A DNA stretch of 12,982 nucleotides. It comes from Cephalothrix spiralis (taxonomy: Eukaryota; Nemertea; Palaeonemertea; Archinemertea; Cephalotrichidae). The stretch's first letter is position 1. Each line of letters opens with the position of its first letter. The DNA is taken from positions 1 to 12,982 of the forward strand of contig JAUCNG010192196.1 of assembly GCA_032353305.1 (NCBI GenBank), read 5' to 3'. Of this stretch, positions 6,764 to 12,982 are shown in pieces. Below the pieces are notes generated by a model, which saw only the letters and a program-made list of their open reading frames with translations, ran no database searches and was not told where the DNA came from. Position numbers and translations under genes: made by a program.

Positions 6764-9700
6764 CTGAAATAAAATTATATATTCTTAAGAATTGTGAAAA
6801 AATGTACAAAAATAGTTGCGCATTTTTCATACCTATACATGTATTAATAATTTACATTCCGGTCAGCCCTAGCTCCCTAGCTGTCAGACTGTCAAGCATT
6901 TTAAAAATGTGCTTATTTTATAATTACACTTTTTAAACATGGTCACGTAATCTGTGTCAAAATGTCAGACGGCTGCGGGCTCGAAATCCGCTAGCGGGGA
7001 TCGTTACCATAATACCCAAAGTGAAAATTAAAATAAAACATTCAGTGGATTTTGAGATTGCGCATGAGCTGTTCATATTTCGCACTGCGCAATGCGCAAA
7101 TCGAAAAATAATCACAGGATTATATAGGTTACGATCATGTTTCTATCTGTTGGTAATACATTTTAATAGCTTAAAACCAATATTTTGCCGAGAAAATAGA
7201 GTCCAAAACTGAAAATTTATGACATCTCAGTAACGGCTATATTATGCTATATAAATGTATTACCAACAGATAGAAACATGATCCAAACCTACTAAACTCC
7301 GGTGTTAGTTTTTTGTTTTGCGCATGCTCAATCTCAAAATCCACCGAGTTTTTATTTTAATTTCACTGCATGTATTAACTCTTCAGGGGAGGTACGCTAG
7401 CGGATTTTGAGCCCGAAATGTTGAGTAACAACTATTTGACATACTTTCATCATCTTTAAAGTACTAATTGCTCAGATAAAGCAAATTAAATTACACTTTC
7501 GACCCCATAAAAGGTAAGGGAACTAGTCTTACCGGGCCCGTTCAGACTGGTATTATGCCCTTATACCCTGCGGCTTTAAGTCTCGAGATGAGCGAACAAA
7601 ATATTTAAAAGTTCACACATTAGTAAAATTTCAAAATAAAAAGTTTCTCAGAAATTAAGCCAAATTTATTATCAATAATTGAGATATAAATACTTACTAT
7701 TAGAATTCTTGTGGAAAAACAATACAACATCGTTTGCATTATTTACTCTTCTGTTGAGCAAGATGTAAACGAAAGTAAGCATTACGGGATTGCTGTGAGC
7801 ATTTTCAACGTGCAGTTGACCAGTATACGATGCAAAGGCTAAAATGAAGACGTTTTTATTGTTTATTTTTTTGTAAAATTCAGTCTGAAGTAGATGCGAT
7901 AACAGTTGACGTAATCTCATAAAATTATATTAAAAAACCAAGATAGTACCCGGTACACAATTTTCAAAAAATTGTATATCTATATGGACAAATTTGCGTT
8001 TTACATCCCAAAATTTGCAAGAACCCTTTTTGCCGCCGCCCACCCCATTTTTTCAAATTCGTCTACTCACTCCTTAGTTTCAACTGTGCAGCGACGAAGT
8101 TTTTGGAGGCAAAATACCGCGGTGGAAGAATGCAAATATTTTGCCTCCAAATGTCCTAGCGATTGTTTGAAAATATTTGCACGCGTGCATATATTTTCAA
8201 ACAAATTTTGACCACCCGGCCACCGCTACTGAAAACTATTTAATTGTGCTTTTAGTTGTTTTAAGTAAAAACAATTGGTTTGTAATGCTAAATGTCCTAA
8301 ATACATTAAGGTGGTCCTTATTTTGCAATTTTTCGAAAAGTTAAGGTGCCTAATCGATTTTAGGTGGGATTTGATGAGGAAAAAAATATAAAAATTTAAA
8401 AAATTGAGATAGAAAAAAAATATTGGTATTGAATTTTTTTGGGTAGGAAATGGGGTAGGTCAAGATTTCATGTTCCTAACCCTATTTTCTTCCGAGTTAT
8501 CGGGGATCAAAAATCCGCAAATTCTGTAACCCCGTGTACAAATTTGCGGATTTTTGATAATAGGGTTAGGAACATAAAACCTTGACCTACCCCATGGTTT
8601 TCCTACCCAAGGAATTCAAAAATATCAATATTTTTTTTATATCTCGATCAGAAGTGCCCTTACTAAATTTTTTTAATTATTTTTATATTTTTTTCCTCAT
8701 CAAATCCCACCTAAAATCGATTAAGCACCTTAACTTTTCGAAAAATCGCTAAATAAGGACCACCCTATAAATACATCATTAATAAAAACAATTTTAAGAT
8801 GAAAACATTAGCAAAACACCGGAAAAAGTTACCGACTCAATAAAGCATATAGACGTATGCAATTAAATGTGTTCCATGACTCCCCTGGAATAGGTTGAAG
8901 AATTAAGTCAAGATAATTTTAACAAAGCTTTTATTTAGAGTAAAGTGATAATTATACTGACCGAGGTCATATCCTTCAAAATCCCTCGTAAAATGTTGCT
9001 TGTCCATACGTCCGGCGAATAAAGAAGTAAATAACAATCCTTTGGCTATGTTGAGAGTTGCAGAAAAAAATCCACGAACCATTGAAAGGAAGAAAAAGAA
9101 GTATCCAAAGTTGAAATATAATCGCCTGAAAAATTAAGAGAATTATTGGATAAATAATTTCCCCAAAAAGCATCGTGTATAGATTAACGGCTGAAATATA
9201 AGATTTGTTCGTTTAACAGTTTAAGGTAATAAACTGCGGACAACCATAGACCAGCCAGGGGGGGTCGTTTGCCAAAAATGAGATGAGGTACCCACCCGCC
9301 CCCAAATGGCATGGAAAAAAGCCGCTGTTTTGCCATTTTTTCCATTGTGCTCATTTTTCCATCAATTCGTTTACCATGCACCCACCCCATATTCTGTGCA
9401 CGCTGTTGAATTTTCTCTCTTTCAAAAAACAGGCCTCAATCAGAGCTCGTCAGAAAAAGTAGGAACCGAAATTCGTGTTCGTTACTAATACTGGAAGCTA
9501 AAGCCTTAGCCCACCTTAGCTGATGCGAGGGAAAGTTTGAAAATTAAGGGTCATACTCTTGATTTTGTGCGGAATTGCATTTGAGCAGCACAATTTAGAA
9601 TGAAGAACATCATTTCACATGAACATGTATTAGGACAAAGGATAAATTTGAATTTATAGCAAAAAAACTGCTATTAAATGCGCGCCTTTATTTAAAACAA

Positions 9701-12472
9701 TATCTTATGTCATCGAGCCGAGTGAAGCGATGCGAGAAAGTTTTTGAAAATCATAATCGCGATTTTTAAAGCACTTAGCTCGATCGCCACAAAGTAACAA
9801 CGAATAAATTATAAAAAACTGTTATTACACAAACAATATTCAATGATGTTATCGAGCCGAGCGAAGTGAGGTGAGGAAAATTTTATCATTTGAATAGGTA
9901 AAAAGCCTCCATTTCCATTCTTAAAAAAGTAGGAAACCACTTTCTGTAAAAAGTAGGAATACCAAGGAATAGTAGGAAAAGAAGGAGGATATATTCAAAA
10001 AGTAGGACCTGTGCGAGGCCTGAAAAAATTACTACTGCCGAGAATTTTCCAATAAAAAAAATTCTTCCACTTTTTTCCAAAACGCGCTTTGAAAAAATTT
10101 GACCACCACCCAATTTTTGCCAACTACTAAATGGTGCCAAATTGTGCAAAAAGGTACCCAGCCACCCTGTACGTATATGCAAAATGTTTCTTTGACCCCC
10201 CTGAACCAGCGGGCATTAAAGGTCTCAAAGGCTCAAACTACTAATTTATATCCGGTTGTTGGTTTTGGAGAAACGACCCAAAGGCCCAGTCAAAATATTT
10301 GACATATTTAAATATCAAAGACTTCCAAAAAGCTTTGTATCATAACAAAGTGACGTCATTTGCGGGAAAACCCCTTCAATAAATTCAAATACCTGTTAGT
10401 GACAGCAAGAACTTCTCCACTATCCTGGAGAAACACATATTTTGCCAATATCTTCTGTAGTACAACAAACAGAATCGCCATTACACCAGACACCCTGAAA
10501 AGAATCGAATACATAAATATCATAATAAAAGCAATGGTCATAATACAACCTTCATAGTCGGGTTTCCATACCCGGCTTTTACACTTTTTTTCCGGTGTTC
10601 CGGCTCCTCTATGCTAATACAATAATATTTAGTAATAAGACATGCTCAAATCGTGTACAAATACTAATTATACCTGGTTCTAATGATTGGTAATCGATGT
10701 GATCATGTGTGATAATCATCTTTATTAAGAAATACCGACCAACTCTGTTCACGGTAATTTATTTATCAACAACTATAATTTCAAAATGCTAAACTCACAT
10801 ATATTTCATAGAAAATGATTCAAATTGATTCAAAATATATTGTCAAAATTTGGAATTCCAAACAACAAAATGGTGTTTTACGAGATTTGTAGAGCATTTC
10901 GTAACGAAATGATGGGCACTTCGCGCATCGCGGGGTTTTGGGCATTTCAGGAGTTTTTTGTACACGGGAGATACACCGTTCCAGAGATCGACGTGCGCAT
11001 TCCGAGGATGGGCATTAAAAGAGGTATGTATTTTGAGGGATTTGACAGTACTTTAATTTGGTTGTTAAAATAAAGGGCTTTTTACTTACAAAACAATCCA
11101 AACTTTTTCAAGATAATGCGTAAAAATGAATACAATCACTAGCAAAATTGAAGTGTTAATTGAGAAATGCAATAGTAATCCTGAAAAATATAATGTAACA
11201 TGATTTTACGTAAAGTAGTCGTTATTCTGGTTTAATACCGGCGCGGCGCGGCGCGGCGCCGCGGTACGCGAGTCAACTTTTGCACACTCTAAGATCGCGA
11301 AGAGTTAAAAATGTAAAATTTGGCAGCCAAGCCGGCCCTTATCGAGGAAGGCATTTTGTCTACCCGGAAGTTGTCGAGTTGGCCAAAAGCTTTTTTATCA
11401 TTTTTGACTCGCACGTCAACGAATTTTGTAGACTTCTAAATAAGGCAAAAATAAACTCGAAAGCCTAGTAATTTCGCGCTCTATAGCGCCACACACTGTA
11501 CTGGCGCGTTCTGTCTATTTCGACCAAAAGTCGGACCGAAACTTTTGCCGGTTTTTTGTTTACATAATTCATTAATAGCATTTTAAGATTTTTGTGAATA
11601 AGGGTGAATCATTTTCATCGACCGAAACAAAAAAATGATTTTCGCAGGTATCGTCAATATATATAATTACGACTTGCTGCAATATTTTTACGGTTTTCGT
11701 TTACGGCGATTTACGATTTATTATAACGGATTTTTGTCAAAGCTTTTTTGATTACGGGATGTTTTCCAAATGCATACATTTACGTTTTACGGAGGTCAAT
11801 TTACAAAAAAAAATTCAGGCCCTAATCATGCTCATAAAGCAGGAGAAAATAATATATTACACAATTTATGTAATTATTGAAATGACTACTTTTGGGATTG
11901 TCACCGCTTTTGTACAGTAAACGAAGAGTAATATAGGCATATGTTGTATCATTGGAAAAGTATTGGGACGGGGATTCCCAAAGGCTATAATGAGAAGCAA
12001 AATGACGTCACAAGGGCGCTCCTAGCGGCGAAAAACCGTATTTCGCTATCTCAGTACAGTTTAAACGATTGGATATTAACAAGAATATATATTCTTGATA
12101 AAGCTGATGCCAAAAATGAAATTGGGAACCGATTTATACTTGAAATGGCTAGGTGCCATTTTCTCCAAAATTCGTTTTTGTGACGTCACATGCGGTTTTT
12201 AGCGAAATACGTTTTTTCGCCACTAGAGGCGCCAATGTGACGTCATGTCACTTATCATATAGTCTTTGGGAATCCTCGTATCAATACCTTTCCAATGATA
12301 CCACATACTCTACGTTTATTGTACAAAAGCGGTGACAATCCCAAAAGTACAATACTCATTTCGATAATTTCACTAAATTGTGTATAAAGTATATATAATA
12401 AAGAGCGTTAATTTCGAACTTACCAAAGATCATGTAGATGACTACAAAGCCAGGGTAGACCATCGACGAAAC
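6618..12472 (-). CDS. STRA6-like retinol transporter/receptor, C-terminal 230 residues in six exons (5' end outside window)
   Basis: STRA6 is a multi-pass plasma-membrane protein that takes retinol from its carrier and passes it into cells; invertebrates carry relatives of uncertain ligand. Exons in transcript order: 12472-12424, 11180-11090, 10494-10393, 9125-8962, 7838-7698, 6763-6618. All introns are GT-AG, phases are 1, 2, 2, 1, 1, and the sum is 693 nt, exactly 231 codons with TAA at 6620-6618. Family hallmarks in order: hydrophobic segments, then YVFLQ...TNRRLYFNF, AGRMD, YTGQLHVENAHSNPVMLTF, and a C-terminal RARKRWHKAYTLVRNPS. These correspond to vertebrate VFLE..TNRR.LY, LGQMD, F.K.EVSQSHP.MTAFC and RARWGLAYTLLHNPTL (recalled, not searched). 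About the last third of the protein is present. STRA6 and its paralogue RBPR2 share this fold, so I give no symbol. The introns hold foldback elements. Confidence 0.88.
6976..7415. mobile_element. 440 bp foldback (MITE-like) element in the last STRA6-like intron
   Basis: The outer arms are CGGGCTCGAAATCCGCTAGCG (6976-6996) against CGCTAGCGGATTTTGAGCCCG (7395-7415). Further in, GTGAAAATTAAAATAAAAC pairs with sequence ending at 7368, and ATCATGTTTCTATCTGTTGG (7135-7154) pairs with the complement at about 7262-7281. Both arms carry GCGCATG and TTTTGAGATTG. The arms enclose about 100 bp of unpaired centre. No coding frame and no convincing target duplication. Confidence 0.8.
7698..7838 (-). CDS. 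STRA6-like exon: YTGQLHVENAHSNPVML signature
   Basis: The acceptor GTCTTCATTTTAG ends at 7839; the donor TAATA|GTAAGT starts at 7697. Phase 1 in and out. It encodes FASYTGQLHVENAHSNPVML, then TFVYILLNRRVNNANDVVLF and FHKNSN. This is the most conserved STRA6 stretch (Y..L..EVSQSHP.M.AFC.LL in human). Confidence 0.92.
8102..8202. repeat. Two adjacent hairpins in a STRA6-like intron
   Basis: TTTGGAGGCAAAATA (8102-8116) pairs perfectly with 8137-8151 (15 bp stem, 20 nt loop). Right after it a near-perfect 38 bp palindrome spans 8165-8202, centred on GCACGCGTGC. They may be the core of another non-autonomous element whose ends I cannot place. Confidence 0.65.
8307..8767. mobile_element. 461 bp near-perfect foldback transposon with 9 bp target-site duplication
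   Basis: Left end TAAGGTGGTCC, right end (complement) TAGGGTGGTCC. The arms pair over nearly their whole length, about 217 bp (8307-8523) against about 227 bp (8541-8767), with a 17 nt loop. The left arm has about 19 extra bases near 8488-8506. The element is flanked by TAAATACAT at 8298-8306 and again at 8768-8776, a perfect 9 bp direct repeat. There is no ORF. Long terminal inverted repeats with 9 bp duplications are typical of Mutator-like (MULE) elements, so a non-autonomous MULE-type foldback is likely but unproven. Confidence 0.88.
8962..9125 (-). CDS. STRA6-like exon: NRRLYFNF to GRMD...GYDL
   Basis: The acceptor CTTAATTTTTCAG ends at 9126; the donor CTCG|GTCAGT starts at 8961. Phase 2 in, phase 1 out. 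It encodes RLYFNFGYFFFFLSMVRGFF, SATLNIAKGLLFTSLFAGRM, then DKQHFTRDFEGYDL. The order helix, ..NIA.G, GRMD, then FEGYD follows STRA6 closely (human ..YNAIHLGQMD..LDPGY). Confidence 0.9.
9245..9300 (-). repeat. G/C-run repeat, copy 1 of a degenerate dispersed family
   Basis: On the minus strand: GGGTGGGTACCT, CATTTTTGGCAAACGACCCC, CCCTGG. A diverged copy is at about 12725-12765 and a weaker one at about 10115-10165, all in the same orientation. Short open frames over these are repeat-derived. Confidence 0.4.
9661..9890 (+). repeat. Two direct copies of a ~140 bp period repeat ending in ATCGAGCCGAG.GAAG.GA
   Basis: Both copies share AAAAACTG.TATTA, AAACAATAT, ATG.ATCGAGCCGAG.GAAG and G.GAG.AAA (cores at 9711-9740 and 9850-9880). 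A partial third end, GATGCGAGGGAAAGTTTGAAAA, occurs near 9523. All lie within the 1267 bp STRA6-like intron (10392-9126), which otherwise shows nothing. Confidence 0.6.
10393..10494 (-). CDS. STRA6-like exon: helix then VFLQ...TN motif
   Basis: The acceptor TATTCGATTCTTTTCAG ends at 10495; the donor AACAG|GTATTT starts at 10392. Phase 2 in and out. It encodes VSGVMAILFVVLQKILAKYV, then FLQDSGEVLAVTN and two bases of Arg. It matches the helix and short loop that precede NRR in STRA6. Confidence 0.88.
11090..11180 (-). CDS. STRA6-like exon, transmembrane segment
   Basis: The acceptor ACATTATATTTTTCAG ends at 11181; the donor TTTT|GTAAGT starts at 11089. Phase 1 in, phase 2 out. It encodes LLLHFSINTSILLVIVFIFT and then HYLEKVWIV, a hydrophobic helix plus a short loop. 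The phase fits both neighbours, and the length matches the human interval between the same landmarks. Confidence 0.8.
11241..11264. repeat. CpG-dense (GCGCG)n simple repeat
   Basis: Four 5 bp units, GCGCG x3 then GCGCC, followed by GCGG, in otherwise AT-rich intron sequence. It is too short for a CpG island and has no promoter context. Confidence 0.8.
11850..12400. mobile_element. ~550 bp foldback element carrying three TGACGTCA palindromes
   Basis: The core arms are perfect over 29 bp: TACTTTTGGGATTGTCACCG and on to TTTTGTAC (11887-11915) against 12321-12349. Pairing continues outward with small gaps to about 11850 and 12400 (ACAATTTATGTAATTATTGA against 12361-12381). Inward, AGCGGCGAAAAACCGTATTT pairs with AAATACG...TTCGCCACT. 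TGACGTCA occurs at 12003, 12181 and 12238. The right edge lies only about 23 bp from the donor side of the 49 nt STRA6-like exon. The exact ends and target duplication are not resolved. Confidence 0.75.
12424..12472 (-). CDS. STRA6-like exon (49 nt microexon), first one visible
   Basis: The acceptor TATCTTTCATGCAG (minus strand) ends at 12473; the donor TTTG|GTAAGT starts at 12423. In phase 0 it reads VSSMVYPGFVVIYMIF and then the first base of Gly. It aligns with the WMSFSAYQTAF region of a transmembrane helix in vertebrate STRA6. Exit phase 1 fits the next exon exactly. This is the least certain of the six because it is so short. Confidence 0.65.
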
Positions 12473-12982
12473 CTGCATGAAAGATACACTTATCAGTTTG
12501 TTTACACATTATGTGGGACTTTTGGGAGCGACAGTGTATTCGTGGCCGATCGCATACCAACCTCGGAACCGCCTCATCGGGTATTCTTTACACTAATTTA
12601 CATATATTGCAGTTAAACTCTTATGATTGACCGAGTTAACTGTATTAAAAAAGATTAATAAAATGGAACTTTCGTCTAAAACATTTTGGTATGAAGGGTA
12701 ACATACAGCATTTCATTTTTCCTGCGCGCCCAGGGGGGGTTGTCTTGAAAATGAAGACACCAACCCGGGTGGGTAGGGTGTTTTTGGACATTGGTCTCAC
12801 TTTCAAGACCACTTTCGAGACGTGGGTATCTAGGAGGCCCTCATAGGGGGGGTAGCCCGTCGAAACATTCGCTTCTAAGAAATAATAGTCTGTCGACATG
12901 CTTAGACCGTCGATTTTAAGGCCAAAACTTGTCCAAGCTGTCGAATCTGTCAATTTTAAGAACGAGTATCCGGTCATCTGTC
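12473..12982. other. Upstream STRA6-like intron sequence; no further exon found
   Basis: The preceding exon must end in phase 0, and I find no convincing phase-0 donor with STRA6-like coding sequence before the window ends. A minus-strand open frame at 12645-12977, open towards the edge, covers G-run repeat sequence and has no recognisable motif. Confidence 0.5.

Noticed and set aside
9886-10182. 98-residue minus-strand open frame with hydrophobic stretches
   Set aside because: It sits in a STRA6-like intron, lacks splice sites in the right phase, and the flanking exons already join exactly in phase.
10825-11073. 82-residue plus-strand open frame, or an exon 10951-11023 with TTTCAG and GAG|GTATGT edges
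   Set aside because: No family recognised, it lies in an intron of the opposite-strand gene, and joining it to the peptide gene adds no VWC-like second half.
12645-12977. 110-residue minus-strand open frame, open at the right edge
   Set aside because: No recognisable domain, no signal or helix pattern, and it runs through G-run repeat sequence; kept only as a note.

Overview
The window looks like AT-rich nuclear DNA from an invertebrate metazoan. Evidence: GT-AG introns with polypyrimidine acceptors, a TATA-type promoter, AATAAA signals, a member of an animal-specific membrane receptor family, RTE-type LINE remains and many foldback (hairpin) elements. TACATGTA-like words recur, which fits a mollusc or other lophotrochozoan, but that placement is a guess. 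There are no bacterial operons, CRISPR arrays or rRNA genes.

Two convergent split genes can be reconstructed; most other open frames are chance or repeat-derived. (1) Plus strand, about 2585-5280: a compact gene for a small secreted cysteine-rich peptide. It has a consensus TGACGTCA (CRE-type) site, a TATA box, a short non-coding first exon, a signal-peptide exon, an exon with the first half of a von Willebrand factor C (VWC)-like cysteine pattern (CxxCxC), and a probable last exon that adds one more cysteine and the stop, followed by AATAAA. (2) Minus strand, 12472 down to 6618: the last six coding exons of a STRA6-like gene (retinol transporter / retinol-binding-protein receptor family). 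All five junctions keep frame and phase, the joined coding length is 693 nt (230 codons plus stop), and the sequence matches the conserved C-terminal part of STRA6. Upstream exons lie beyond the right edge. A degenerate tRNA-Lys-like sequence lies 40 bp past its stop, in the presumed 3'UTR, and a double AATAAA on the minus strand at 5539-5548 is the likely end. The two transcripts would end about 275 bp apart.

Layout: 1-270, tail of a likely retroelement ORF and a 32-35 bp tandem array; 271-1690, no gene seen; 1696-2520, decayed RTE-like LINE set among copies of a ~135 bp repeat; 2585-5280, secreted peptide gene, whose third intron holds a 437 bp inverted-repeat element; 5281-6617, intergenic and presumed 3'UTR; 6618-12472, STRA6-like gene with long inverted-repeat elements in three introns (6976-7415, 8307-8767 with a 9 bp target duplication, about 11850-12400 with three TGACGTCA palindromes); 12473-12982, no gene supported.

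The two genes show no obvious functional link. The most unusual features are the secreted peptide whose cysteine count depends on a tiny last coding exon, and the density of unrelated long hairpins in the introns.
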